Shown one piece after another: positions 1-40,000 of a DNA stretch of 57,000 bases. The number at the start of each line of letters is the position of its first letter. The stretch's first letter is position 1. Source of the DNA: Glandiceps talaboti (taxonomy: Eukaryota; Hemichordata; Enteropneusta; Spengelidae); the NCBI RefSeq assembly GCF_964340395.1, contig NC_135564.1:20001107-20058106 (forward strand), read 5' to 3'. Below the pieces are notes generated by a model. It was not told the origin of the DNA. It saw nothing but the letters and a program-made list of their open reading frames with translations, and searched no databases. The position numbers and the translations under genes were made by a program.

Positions 1-1059
1 CTTTTCTTTTCAGTTGACACAAAAGTTGTCATCAATTCCGCTTTCAACATCCGTGTTGTTATTGTAACTACAACTACATAGATATACAGTGTTACAGTGC
101 AAGATATGTCTTGAGGCAATCTTTAACAGTTTCGGAACTAAGTGTAGAGGAAACCCAAACAGATTGTGAAGCTTTTTAGTAACCCCAGTAACACTTAACT
201 TCAGACCACTATAGAGGTACATGTAGAAATCAAATGAAACTAAAATACACATGTACATGTAATTTCACAGTCATTGCAGCAAACTATTGTTTGGGAATCT
301 CAGTAAAGTGACTGGGTAATACACACTTACATGTAAGTAGACTTGACATGCAAGTTATATTTAAACCAAACTAAATACAAAAAAAATAGTAAGAAACCCA
401 CCCCAGAATTTGAAAGACAAGTTACTGGCTAATACTGACCAGTGACCTAAATGAAAAAAAATGATTGTTTCCTCACCATCTTGAGTACTAAAATGTAGAT
501 AGATTGTGTCAAATAAAGTTGGACACTGAAGACGGATAAGTTTTTTCAAAACATGTCTGCTTCTCAATCAAAAGTGGAAGAGAAGTACTTTGTACCTGCT
601 CAACTTGTATATACATGTATGGCTGTATAAGCCTGACATGCATGCTTGTTCCATGTATCTTGCACTATACGTGGTAACTGTCGTCAAGGCTAGGCCTAGT
701 CAGGGCCAACTTGTTCAGACAGTGCTGTATTTGAAACTGAGTTAATCAATACATTGGTTCTCCAAAGGAGATCACAAATGTCATCACGATAGAGTTACAT
801 GTATCTTTATAATGATAGTACAAATGTAGCTGAAGTACTGGTATCAAATTTAAGCCTCTACAACAAATTTAGCATTGCACTTCCTCATCCTGATCATCAG
901 GGTTTACAGAGATCTGTAGTATAGATGTACAATGTACAATGTACAACACATGTACAGTTTATGTCAATATATGCCACACCTCTTTGTATTGTATAGTTAT
1001 CCTAACAAATCTAGATACATGTACAATGTAGTAGGATTTACGAATCATTTCAATTTAAC
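1..1059. other. Non-coding spacer, no gene recognised
   Basis: AT-rich DNA with many ACATGTA/TACATGTA palindromes. Two short minus-strand open stretches (about 10-220 and 490-540) have splice-like edges but do not join in frame, so no gene is called. Confidence 0.5.
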
Positions 1060-2561
1060 AAGTAGGACCACTAGTACTTTACTACAAGTAGGACCACTAG
1101 TACTTTACTACAAGTAGGACCACTAGTACTTTACTACAAGTAGGACCACTAGTAGTTTACTACAAGTAGGACCACTAGTACTTTACTACAAGTAGGACCA
1201 CTAGTAGTTTACTACAAGTAGGACCACTAGTAGTTTACTACAAGTAGGACCACTAGTACTTTACTACAAGTAGGACCACTAGTACTTTACTACAAGTAGG
1301 ACCACTAGTAGTTTACTACAAGTAGGACCACTAATACTTTACTACAAGTAGGACCACTAGTAGTTTACTACAAGTAGGACCACTAATACTTTACTACAAG
1401 TAGGACCACTAGTAGTTTACTACAAGTAGGACCACTAGTACTTTACTACAAGTAGGACCACTAGTACTTTACTACAAGTAGGACCACTAGTACTTTACTA
1501 CAAGTAGGACCACTAGTACTTTACTACAAGTAGGACCACTAGTACTTTACTACAAGTAGGACCACTAGTACTTTACTACACGTAGGACCACTAGTAGTTT
1601 ACTACAAGTAGGACCACTAGTACTTTACTACAAGTAGGACCACTAGTACTTTACTACAAGTAGGACCACTAGTACTTTACTACAAGTAGGACCACTAGTA
1701 CTTTACTACAAGTAGGACCACTAGTACTTTACTACAAGTAGGACCACTAGTACTTTACTACAAGTAGGACCACTAGTACTTTACTACAAGTAGGACCACT
1801 AGTACTTTACTACAAGTAGGACCACTAGTACTTTACTACAAGTAGGACCACTAGTACTTTACTACAAGTAGGACCACTAGTACTTTACTACAAGTAGGAC
1901 CACTAATACTTTACTACAAGTAGGACCACTAGTACTTTACTACACGTAGGACCACTAGTACTTTACTACAAGTAGGACCACTAATACTTTACTACAAGTA
2001 GGACCACTAGTACTTTACTACACGTAGGACCACTAATACTTTACTACAAGTAGGACCACTAGTACTTTACTACAAGTAGGACCACTAATACTTTACTACA
2101 CGTAGGACCACTAATACTTTACTACACGTAGGACCACTAGTACTTTACAAAACGTAGGACCACTAGTACTTTACTACAAGTAGGACCACTAATACTTTAC
2201 TACAAGTAGGACCACTAGTACATTACTACAAGTAGGACCACTAGTACATTACTACAAGTAGGACCACTAGTACTTTACTACAAGTAGGACCACTAGTACT
2301 TTACTACAAGTAGGACCACTAGTACTTTACTACAAGTAGGACCACTAGTACTTTACTACACGTAGGACCACTAGTACTTTACTACACGTAGGACCACTAG
2401 TACTTTACTACAAGTAGGACCACTAGTACATTACTACACGTAGGACCACTAGTACTTTACTACAATTAGGACCACTAGTACTTTACTACAAGTAGGACCA
2501 CTAGTACTTTACTACAAGTAGGACCACTAGTACATTACTACACGTAGGACCACTAGTACTT
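1060..2561. repeat. Minisatellite, 26-bp unit, about 58 copies
   Basis: Direct tandem array; the unit contains AAGTAGGACCACTAGTAC then TTTACTAC. Units are nearly identical. Point variants recur: ACTAATAC for ACTAGTAC, ACACGTAGG for ACAAGTAGG, AGTAGTTT for AGTACTTT, and TACATTAC. ACACGTAGG variants concentrate towards the right. Most units carry an ACTAGT (SpeI) palindrome. Confidence 0.97.
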
Positions 2562-2720
2562 CAGTACATATATACAGTAGATGTTGCACTGAAACTTAGT
2601 TATGTGGATGTGACAATGTCAATCATTGTCATTCACCAAAGTATAACTCATAACCTTATTGTCAGCATTGAAATCCACTCTGAATTTAAAATGACTCTCA
2701 GATTTATGTTAACTCTGATA

Positions 2721-3432
2721 AATCAGTGTGTCAAGTCAAACAGCCAAGTCAGTGTGTCAAGTCAGATAACCAAGTCAGTATGTGAAGTCAGATAACCAAG
2801 TCAGTGTGTCAAGTCAGATAACCAAGTCAGTGTGTCAAGTCAGATAACCAAGTCAGTGTGTCAAGTCAGATAACCAAGTCAGTGTGTCAAGTCAGATAAC
2901 CAAGTCAGTGTGTCAAGTCAGATAACCAAGTCAGTGTGTCAAGTCAGATAACCAAGTCAGTGTGTCAAGTCAGTGTGTCAAGTTAGATAGCCAAGTCTGT
3001 GAAAAGTCAGTGTGTCAAGTCAGATAATCAAGTCAGTGTGTCAAGTCAGATAACCAAGTCAGTGTGTCAAGTCAGATAACCAAGTCAGTGTGTCAAGTCA
3101 GATAACCAAGTCAGTGTGTCAAGTCAGTGTGTCAAGTTAGATAGCCAAGTCTGTGAAAAGTCAGTGTGTCAAGTCAGATAATCAAGTCAGTGTGTTAAGT
3201 CAGATAGCCAAGTCTGTGAAAAGTCAGTGTGTCAAGTCAGATAATCAAGTCAGTGTGTCAAGTCAGATAACCAAGTCAGTGTTTCAAGTCAAACAGCCAA
3301 GTCAGTGTGTCAAGTCAGATAGCCAAGTCTGTGATAAGTCAGTGTGTCAAATCAAACAGCTAAGTCAGTATGTCAAGTCAGATAGCCACTATTCTCTGAT
3401 GACTTGTTGTGTCAAGTCATATAGCCATGTCT
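2721..3432. repeat. Minisatellite of alternating 13-mers (26-bp higher-order unit), about 27 copies
   Basis: Built from AAGTCAGTGTGTC followed by AAGTCAGATAACC. Longer super-units include a variant containing AGATAGCCAAGTCTGTGAAA at about 2985-3010, 3135-3160 and 3205-3225. The right end is degenerate. Open frames inside are only a consequence of the repeat. Confidence 0.95.
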
Positions 3433-5030
3433 GAGCTTCATTAAATTTGTAGTTCAGTGCATACAATGAGTATGTATGTATCTTGCACAGTTCCCAATCC
3501 CCAAGCTATACATGTATGTACCTTAGACATCAGAGAGTAGTGAGCCAGTCTGTGATTTGTATCAGTTCCCCCCCCCCCCCCCCCCCCCGCCCCCAAGCCA
3601 TGTATTAGAAAGTAATGAATCTAACTTATGAAAGTGGACTATTTATTATAATGTTATGGGTCATGCACATCTCACATCATTCTATCATCTGGACAAAACC
3701 GCAATTACAATGTACACTTAAAGTTTCATTTTCACTTTTTGTATGGAAATCAATTTGTCATGAGTTTCACATAAATTTCTTGTCTATTATTCAACATAAT
3801 AGTTTCACTGTGTTATGTGAAAATATCTGTTATCAAGTTAGTATTTTAGTTCTGAAAATGTTAGTGTCTATTATGTTGTATTCTTAAGATTTCTCTTCTT
3901 TAGTCATCAAGAATCAAGTAAAGATGTCATTAGGCAATTATAAGGCCTAAAAAAAATTGTTTGGTTCCGGTTACCTGACTCCACCTAGTTATCACTGCCA
4001 ACCCTAAACAATTTTTTACATATTCAAGAAAACAAAATAAAATCGTGAAAATAGCAAATTCTTGCGAGAAATAGTGGGCGTGGAAACAATATATACATGT
4101 AACACAGTTACACTGTTCTTCCAATCTGTAAATTATGGCTGTACATCTGATAGGAAGAAACCAATAACAGACCATCTGGAAAACAATGGAACTAGACACT
4201 AACACATGAAGAAAAAAAATTGACATACCACACTGATGCTAAAATTGTGTGTCATCGGAACCACACACTTTTTTTTTAAAACCGATGTACATGTACATGT
4301 GCATGTATGTAACTTTAATTGTAGAATATCCATTTATAGCTTACAGTGATATTATTGTAACACTGTTAAGGTCAAAAACTCTTGTTTCCTGTAAAGGAAT
4401 TACTCATTGTAGAAAGAGAAAGCTCTAAAAAAAGAACCCTTTTATTTAATCAATTTCAATATTAAAAGTCAAAGTCTCATCTTTGTTGATGGTTTGATCA
4501 GTGAAAAGAATTATAGTAATTCTAAACCTCCCTAAAGCAAGTATTCTTGTATAAAGTGGTTTCACTTTAAGTTTAAATTGAATAGTTGGTGCCCGATCCA
4601 TCAAGACCATAACACAATTAAGGTTTGATTGTGAGTTTAATGAAATTGCTGTAGCAATGAAAAAAGTTGATGGCCAGTGAAAATGAATGAAAAGGTAGAA
4701 ATCTGGAGCACAGAATCAGGTCATGAAGAGAACTTATTAAAATAAATCATTTATATACAATATAGTGATGAATGAGAAAGGTACATGTAGGTAGGACATG
4801 ATGGGGAAATTTAGGTCATTGAAACTGAAAATATTTGCATTATTCTTTAATTTTATAATTTTCATTTTCTTTCATCATGTTTATTTGTATGTACAAATGT
4901 AGGTTTAGTTGGGATATCTTGATGCTCAATGTGTATACTGTAAAATTAGATATTTTCATAACTATAAAATGTTACCTTTTTTGTACACTGCCAAGTAAGT
5001 GAAATTATTACATATGTACCATGATGAGAT
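3433..5030. other. Non-coding spacer with a C21 tract
   Basis: No gene seen. An uninterrupted run of 21 C at 3568-3588 is followed by GCCCCC. The rest is AT-rich single-copy-looking sequence. Confidence 0.5.
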
Positions 5031-5420
5031 TACTGGTGCTTACATACTAGTGGTATTTTCACTGCTGTGCAATGCTGAAAACATTATTGTATACATGCAT
5101 GCAAAATGAGGATGCGATAGTTCGCTACACACAGAATCGTGTGATTGTGCTATATGATGTGTATGACAATGTGCTGTTTCAGATAAACTTTGTAATAATA
5201 ACAGAACCCCATGAGTTCCAGTGTGGAGAGGTATTTGCACCCATGCCTGCAACTTGTTTTCTGCTGCACTGTCACATGCGTAGAGAGTGAAAGTACAGGT
5301 GCAGAGAACACTGCAAGCACTCATGCAAATATCTTGAGTACACCACACTTGCCCTCGCATGTCATTGATTCTGTCGTAGTTGTGCTCCTGTTGTCTTCTA
5401 CTACTACAAATTAGTTGTCA
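5030..5420. repeat. Dispersed repeat family A, copy 1
   Basis: Shares ordered blocks with 13690-14050 and 14080-14260: GAAAACATTAT, ACAGAACCCCATG, GGTATTTGCAC, TTTCTGCTG, AGAGAACAC and AAGCACT. Open frames on both strands here are shadows of the repeat and match no known protein. Perhaps an old non-autonomous transposon. Confidence 0.6.
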
Positions 5421-7510
5421 GTTTATTGCACGAGAAATTTTATCTATGATCAAAAAAATTATTTTAAAAAGATATATCCAGCTCTGGTACTGTACATTGT
5501 ATATGTAATAATTTAACTTACTTGGCTGTACACAAAGATCTAAAAATGCTTAACAAGAATTTTTTGAATGATTTTTAGTACAAAATTTAAAATTGCAATC
5601 TTTACTGTTACATTCATTTTGATATCAATGTACTAGCCTGTACCACTAGAGGGTGCCCTTGATTTTGAAGGTCTCTCTCACTACCTGCAGACTGCAGTTA
5701 TAATTAAAAATATCATGGTAGTAACTTTTACTCCAAAGTAAACAGGTGTGTTAAAACTGAATGGATAGGGAAGTTTTTGTTTCTTTTTACAAGTATATTC
5801 ACAAAAGAACTTGTCATCTATCTAATAAAACAAATTTACATGTGCATATATACATTTTATACCCTCAACTCTGTAACTTGATTGCTATGTACATACTTGT
5901 ACACAATAATTATGTCAGATGCTTACATAAGAAAATGCCTAACTTCTGTGAAATCCTGCTATACTGTAACACATATACATACATCTGGTACATGTAGGTG
6001 TGGTTAGTTTGTAGTGTTATACATGCAACTGGTCAAGGTCTTTCCACCCATCTATTACTCCTATTCTGTACATGTACACATCTAGATGTACATGTACCTT
6101 ATAGTCACACCCACTAAGGCAAACCAAGTTTTGTTTACTCTATGATAATAATGTTTGTATTTAGTGTTTATTGTGTGTTTTAGAATCAGGGTAGTACAGA
6201 TAAAGGAAATACATGTAGTTGTAAAGTGCTCAAGTCTACCATACAGTATACATTACATGTACTATTGTCTTAGAGAACTGTCTTTATTATTAAATATACA
6301 GAAGACTCTGGTGAAGGTTCCTGACTGTCCTATCAACAATGTAGGCTAGAGTTGTTTAAAGGGGGGGGGGGGGGGGGGGGGGGGTTATTATCAACAATGT
6401 AGGCTGGAGTCAACATGTTGTTTATGGGTTGGGGGTTACTACCCACAGCTACTAGTCAACAACAAGTCTTGATACTAGGCTATAGGAGAGAGGGGGTCAG
6501 TAAGGGTGTAGTTACGTAACTATTACATATTAGAAGGGACAATCACATAAACTGTATCTGTAATGTGTACTTAAACTGTCAGTATGAATTAAATACACTA
6601 ATCCTGAAATGATAGCAGATACAATGTATTAAGTACAAGTTCAAAGTGTTTATCCTGCCATCAAAATTGTGGTACAATGTACAATGTACTGACTTACACA
6701 CATATGCATAAATTAATATGTTTTGCTCAACTTGTAGTAGTTTTTGTGTACAAACAAATATCACCATTTTGCATGATACTCCCCCCCCCCTCACCCATAT
6801 TGTCATTGACCATCCACAAACACTTTGTCTTTTGTGAGCAAGCACAGTAACTGTATAGCAGCAAATGTAACAGAACAAGTACACGTGTATGTACATCTAG
6901 TGACATGTGGGATTTGTTTCAGTCAAGCTATGGTGAGGGGAGGGGGGTCAGATCATAATCATAAATTAGATTTGTTGTATGTACATGTATGACATCTCCA
7001 ATTACATCCTAGTACATACATACATACATGTAAGTTGAAATAGCAGTAATCCTAGTCTGTACACCTACATCATGTAGTGACAGTTTTTTAGGTTGAAAAT
7101 ATTATTGACTTTAGAGACAAGTCAAGTATTGATTTTCAGCAAGTGTTGGTAGAACGGTGACATTTATCTATAGACTGTTGTGTTGTCATTTATTGATTAC
7201 TTCATCACCCCAGCTGTTGATTTATGATACTTACACACACCTACTGTACAAGATACAGGTGATCTATGATAAAGGTCAAAGGTCAAAGTCCCGCAATATG
7301 GTCAATTAATAATTATTTGTTTTAGATTAAATAAAATTCAGAAAATTCTATAAAGGTCATGTTGACATTGTATCATACATTTGTATATGTCATGTGACAT
7401 GACATGTCCTTTGTAGTTTAGTGCTGTCCATGTCCTTCATCCAATCTTAAGATCTTTCTTAGATATGACGGATACCATCTTGGCATCCAGACTATTCCTA
7501 AACTCCAACA
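5421..7510. other. Non-coding spacer with a G24 tract and a short duplication
   Basis: No gene seen. G24 at 6361-6384 is flanked by a direct repeat ATCAACAATGTAGGCT (about 6331 and 6389). CCACTAGAGGGTGC at 5643-5656 resembles a CTCF core site. Confidence 0.45.
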
Positions 7511-7513
7511 TGT

Positions 7514-7605
7514 AGTCTAGCTGCTAGACCTTCAGGCTTTCTTCCCAATACAATAAGCTTGTCATATCATATCAGAAGAAAGCCTGAATGTCTAGCAACT
7601 AGACT
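7514..7605. repeat. Short inverted repeat (hairpin), arms about 29 bp
   Basis: Left arm AGTCTAGCTGCTAGACC then TTCAGGCTTTCTT pairs with AAGAAAGCCTGAA then TGTCTAGCAACTAGACT. The loop is about 34 bases. MITE remnant or fold-back element. Confidence 0.75.
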
Positions 7606-7734
7606 TCCATGTACTTCTGTTTGATCTTTATTGAATGTATTTCAGGACAATTCTGGACCCACTTTTCTTTGTAATAACATGTTTAGCACTGAATAAACCA
7701 TGCAACAATTATTTCGCCACTCTAACATTGCTAA

Positions 7735-8213
7735 ACCCGATAGTCTAGATTCTAGATGCTAGCCATTAGGTTTGACTCTGAAGATCTTTTTACCCAACGA
7801 TTGGTTTAATAAAGAGATGTTGAGATTGAAACCCAATTGATAGCCTCTAGACTATATATAATACAACTAGTGACATACAAGCATTTACAAACAAAACTTG
7901 CTGTAAACAGGGAAAATATGCATGTGAATTAGATCAGTAACATTTGGCATAGCATGTTGGAAGTACAGACACTTGTATTACATTTCATAGTTTGATAAGA
8001 ACAGTTTTAACTTTTATGGCCTCTTTACCAGATAGCTCACATTCATCACCAAATGTTCCTGTGGCATTTCATGTACACATAAAGAGGCCGTAAAACTGTT
8101 TATATCAAACCATGAAATCTAGGCTAGTCTCTGTAGTTCCAACATACTGTGCCAAGTTTTATTAATCCAATTCAGTTTATTTACTTTCCCTGTTTGTGAC
8201 AAGTTCTGCTTGT
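7735..8213. mobile_element. MITE-like palindromic element, copy 1
   Basis: 7877-8213 folds on itself with imperfect arms of about 150 bp: the left arm contains TTTGATAAGAACAGTTTTA and ATGGCCTCTTTA, the right arm TAAAGAGGCC and TAAAACTGTTTATATCAAA. The flank 7800-7855 (GAGATGTTGAGATT, ATAGCCTCTAGACTA) recurs beside a related copy at 43790-44095. No coding capacity. Confidence 0.65.
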
Positions 8214-9639
8214 AAATTCCTGTTGTACTTGTTGCAAAACGGAATACATGTACAGTACACAACTTATACATTTATATATTAAGCTCAGTGTTTTTCTGTC
8301 TTAGCATGTCTAATATTCCCAGAACCTGACTGTTTACTTGTCTCTTTCATTTTGTTTTGGTTGTAAACACATCACCTGTGCCATATTTTTCTGTGTAGTC
8401 CTGCCAAGAACCTGAGGAAAAAAACACTAAAAACATCCAGATATGTATGAGACATAACTGTGAATACAATACCATTACTGTGTTACAGTAGGTTTTCAGT
8501 GGTTGATACTTGTATTAAGCATAACAAAATAAACGTGAATCTACTCAAAAAGGTAAAAGTATTCAAAGCTGGAAATATGGCACCGTTCCAGATTTTCTTG
8601 TTGATGTGATCAACAGCTGTACATCATGTACATGTATGTATTTCCAAATAAAAATGTATAACTTCCCTTTAGAAGTACACACCTGACAATGCTAACAAGA
8701 TGTTAGTGGACATTTGGGCTTTGCATACAAAACATGTGACTGTGAATAGAAGTTTGTATTTCATGGATATAGTCTATGAACCCTGAGTCCATCTACATTC
8801 ATTCTCATAGCCCCACCCCCACCCCCCACCCCCACCCCCTCCCATGTACTGAGATGGTCTATAAGATGTCATACTAAACTAAGCAAAGAAGAACAATATT
8901 GATGTATGTTGATTGTAGCGTCACAAATGTGTCTTGACTGTCAATGCCATCTACAGTCATGGTGGCGATGACGACACTTGTTGACGAACAGAACATTTCT
9001 TTCATGGTGGAAGTTATTCAAGTAGGTGGGCTGAGGATGTGTCGATTGTGTAGAGAAGCTGGGAAAGGGTTTGTTACCAGGAATGCAATAAAAAGAAGAT
9101 AGAGAGGAGGAAAAGGAGATGATTTTTAAAAAAAAAAATAGACCAACCAATCCATTTTGTCATGAATAAGTAATGAGAAACATAAACAAATAGGGTCACG
9201 CTAGCCAGAAAATGTACTTCCCTATCATGTTGAACTATAACTAAAATTTAATTTTGGATGTACAGTAGTGTACATGTACTTACATTTTACATGCAAATTT
9301 GTAATGTCATGTGCACTTTCACTTTGTATGAGTCACTGTGTAATATGAAATATATTTTAGATTTACCAGTAGATGTACTGAGAACAATGATTTATTATTG
9401 TTTTAAATCAGGAAGTAGAACCTGCCATTTTATTTGAATGCATACATTGCTACAAACAGTCTACAACTTATATCAATGATTTACAGATTTGACAACAGCT
9501 GACATTCATTTCAACTATCATAGTTACCAAATATTGCTGTAGTCTGCAGGCTTTCTGGTGTGTATATCTTATGTAAGGCAATTTATTTTACAAACACCTA
9601 GTCATAATTCATATATATACAAAAGGTACTATATTTCAT
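8214..9639. other. Non-coding spacer with a C-rich G-quadruplex-like tract
   Basis: No gene seen. 8811-8843 is a run of CCCCACCC-type repeats; on the minus strand it has at least four G runs of four or more, so it can form a G-quadruplex. Confidence 0.45.
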
Positions 9640-9740
9640 GTTAGCCTGGAATCCGTGCAGATTGGATTTTTTACAGTCATCTTTCCAATCACCGGAAGAC
9701 GAAATGTACAAAATCCAAGCCGCATGGATTCCTGGCTAAC
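9640..9740. repeat. 101-bp hairpin, arms about 30 bp
   Basis: GTTAGCCTGGAATCCGTGCA pairs with TGGATTCCTGGCTAAC through 9711-9740, with few mismatches and a loop of about 41 bases. The size suits a tiny MITE or a hairpin RNA; no evidence of transcription. Confidence 0.75.
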
Positions 9741-9956
9741 TTCATGTATGTACATGTATGCTTTTATATTTTCTTTCATACATGTACATGTGTATGTTGT
9801 GGTAATACAGAGATTGTGCCTGTTCTGACCATTGTACACGTGTAATTTTAATTTGAACTTGCAATAACACTTTTTTTTTAAATTTGTCTTGGGATTGTAA
9901 AGTGTTTTGCATAAGTTGGCCTTCAACTTACAGACATTGCAAAGTTGATCACAAAG

Positions 9957-10223
9957 CCACAGTCACTTGTGAACTAATATTCCATTCCAGGATGGTAATA
10001 TTCTAGTCTATGATGATCATAATACAAAATAATGACATTATTATAGGTATTTATGATATTCAAAAAATACCGTTGCCAGTGCATATTCCGTAACAATCAC
10101 TGGCAATTTTTTTGAATATCGAAATACCTACATGTATAATAATGTCATTATTTTGTATTATGATCATCCTAGACTAGAATATTACCATCCTGGAATGGAA
10201 TATTAGTTCACAAGTGATTGTGG
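9957..10223. mobile_element. Fold-back element, 267 bp, arms about 120 bp
   Basis: Ends CCACAGTCACTTGTGAACTA and TAGTTCACAAGTGATTGTGG are inverted copies, and the pairing runs on through TATTCCATTCCAGGATGG and CATAATACAAAATAATGACA nearly to the middle. CAAAG occurs just outside both ends and could be a 5-bp target duplication. No ORF. Confidence 0.85.
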
Positions 10224-10559
10224 TCAAAGCTCCTTCTCTTGTAGTATGCTGAGGTTGAAAATCTTAGCCAAAAAGCGGAACGAGAATCCCCTAAACAAAT
10301 GATTGATTTGTAATTAAAACAAAAGTTGAAAGACAGTATAGTGAAACAAAATGAAAGTACCATCATGTAACATATCACAATATCTTGTAAAATGCAGACT
10401 ATTAGTAAATATAGTTCTTGTTTACATATCATAAAATATACATGGTTTGAAAAGAATGCAAGTCTAACAGGAAATAGAAATACATGGACAGGTTTACTGG
10501 TAGTTGTCAGACCATAGTTGAGTCATGATGGTTGAATAGCATGCATGTACAATACATGT

Positions 10560-11045
10560 AGCTATAGACTATAAGATACGTCGTGTTGTTCAGCCCTATC
10601 AGGCTATGAGTACTGGCTGATACTAAGCGTAGCCTGAATGTGTATCTTACAGACAACTATAGCGGCTGTTAAAATGGATGATCAACAATCTGTAAGTTGT
10701 CAGTTTGAGCTGGGATGCTGCTATTTGTTTCAAATTAGTTTCTAAAATCCTTTGGTAAGAATAGATTATCCCCAGTCAACTCGACGACGGCTGTATAATG
10801 GGAACCCGGTAGGATAGATATATCATATTTGTATTACTGTGTGCAGGCTTTAAGTCTCAGCTCTGTGCATTTACATAATGTACAAATGTAGGCTTCAATG
10901 GAATACTTGCTCTCCAGGGTGTTAAAAGGAAGTACATGTATGAACGGCAGTTGTGCCAGCATAGGTTCTTGCCAGGGGTAATGATTTAAAAGTGCCTTGA
11001 GCTCAGTGTGAGAAAGCACTACTGTATATACACAAAACTTTACAT
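10560..11045. mobile_element. SINE-like dispersed repeat, copy 1
   Basis: GGCTGTATAATGGG then AACCCGGTAGGATAG at about 10790-10820, and a tail AAGTGCCTTGAGCTCAGTGTG then AAAGCACTACTGTATATA at about 10990-11030. The same order occurs at 28030-28430. GTATAATGGG...CTGGTAGGA and the GCTTTGAGCAC...GTGCTATATAAA tail resemble V-SINE-type elements. TAGACTATAAGATACGTC at about 10565 starts another repeat family shared with 26840 and 49683. Confidence 0.5.
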
Positions 11046-11531
11046 CTATATATTACTAATCTATTATTTCTTTATCAACCCGGAAGTTACAACTTGTAGT
11101 ATACCAGGAAGGACCTTTCTCTGAACTTTTAGTATGTTTTCATATTGACAACAAAATGTAAGGTGCTCCACCCTTACAATGTAATTGTAGACTAGTGCTT
11201 CCTCATCGACAAGAACTTTAACGCTGTTTATTTGGGTGGATACTTGACAAGACATTCCTTTGTATTTGTGCTATTTTTTTTCAACACAAACACATTTTAA
11301 GCTCAACGTTTCTTATTTCTGAATAATTTCAGAGAAGTCGTGCACAAATTTGCTTTATTTTTCAAATATGTTAACAGAATTTGCCGACATCTGAGCTTCT
11401 GACACATTTTAACAGAATTCAAACATGACTGTGTACAAATATTAATTGTATACGATTACAATTCCAGTTACACATTCTCAGTCTCACTCTGTCTGATCTA
11501 ATGTTACTCTGTCTTTGTTCTCTTTTCACAG
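11046..11531. other. Sequence just upstream of the first coding exon
   Basis: No promoter motif or first exon could be identified. The last 25 bases form a pyrimidine-rich acceptor for exon 2, so this is intron 1, not promoter. Confidence 0.5.
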
Positions 11532-11555
11532 TTGGAGAATCGAGTTGACTCAAAG

Positions 11556-39283
<27,728 letters not shown>

Positions 39284-39481
39284 AATCCATACCACCGATA
39301 TATACTGTGCATGTTTCATACGAAGTGTAAAAGTTTTGTAAAAATACGACAATGGTCGGACAGTAGAATATAGTTACTTTGGAAGAAAAAATTTGAAATG
39401 AATGTGATGATTCAGTCCCGTCTACTATGGACCTTGCATGATTAAAGTCAGTAGTAGACAAATCAAAATGTCGCATTTGTA

Positions 39482-40000
39482 AATAAAACCCATTCATTGC
39501 ATGTAATAGATTAGAAATGATGCAAAGTTTAGATCTTTCTGCTATGGACGTTGTGTTATCGAGGTTTTTTTAGTAGATGGATAAAAACATCCCATTCATT
39601 TCTACTTTACCATTCCAAAGTAACTGTACTATAGTTTAATGTCCAATTCATTCCTGGAACTGTGAACAAAATATTCTCTGAGATCAGGGTAATTTTTCTT
39701 TTTTCCCCTGCAAATTACCATCACTGCAAAATAAGTTGTTCATGGTTCCAATAATGAAATTGGACAGTGAAACAGATCTTGAGTTACCAGTAATTTGAAA
39801 CGGTAAATCTGATATGATATTCACTATATAATATATAATATTTCAATCCATGTATTGTGGACCTTGATCATGTGAATTATTGCTATTGTTTTTAATGGAA
39901 GACATATTGTTTTATATATGCAAAGACCAAGGGATCATTGTTAGCTCAAACTTGTGTAAAAGATAGAGATTTTAAAAAAGTCACCAGGTACTTCAATAAA
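39482..40000 (+). promoter_or_regulatory. Candidate poly(A) signals of the FES/FER gene
   Basis: AATAAA hexamers lie at 39482-39487 (about 200 bases after the stop codon) and 39995-40000 (about 710 bases after it, in CTTCAATAAAGTT). Either would give a normal 3' UTR; which is used cannot be told from the sequence. Confidence 0.5.

Noticed and set aside
1-600. Two possible minus-strand exons: a 49-base piece (CPTLFDTIYLHFSTQD) with AG/GTGAGG edges, and an open stretch ending LHNLFGFPLHLVPKLL-type sequence.
   Set aside because: The splice phases do not join without a stop, and I recognise no family. They could be terminal exons of a gene to the left, but the support is too weak.
1060-2561. CRISPR-like array.
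   Set aside because: Units are directly adjacent with no variable spacers, and the genome is eukaryotic.
2604-3434. ORFs with repeated QVSVSSQITKS-type peptides.
   Set aside because: A 26-bp period shifts frame every unit and the ORF only exists where stops are missed; it is repeat DNA.
5040-5414. Overlapping ORFs on both strands (up to 106 codons).
   Set aside because: They lie in a dispersed repeat; the homologous region at 13690-14050 does not keep the frames.
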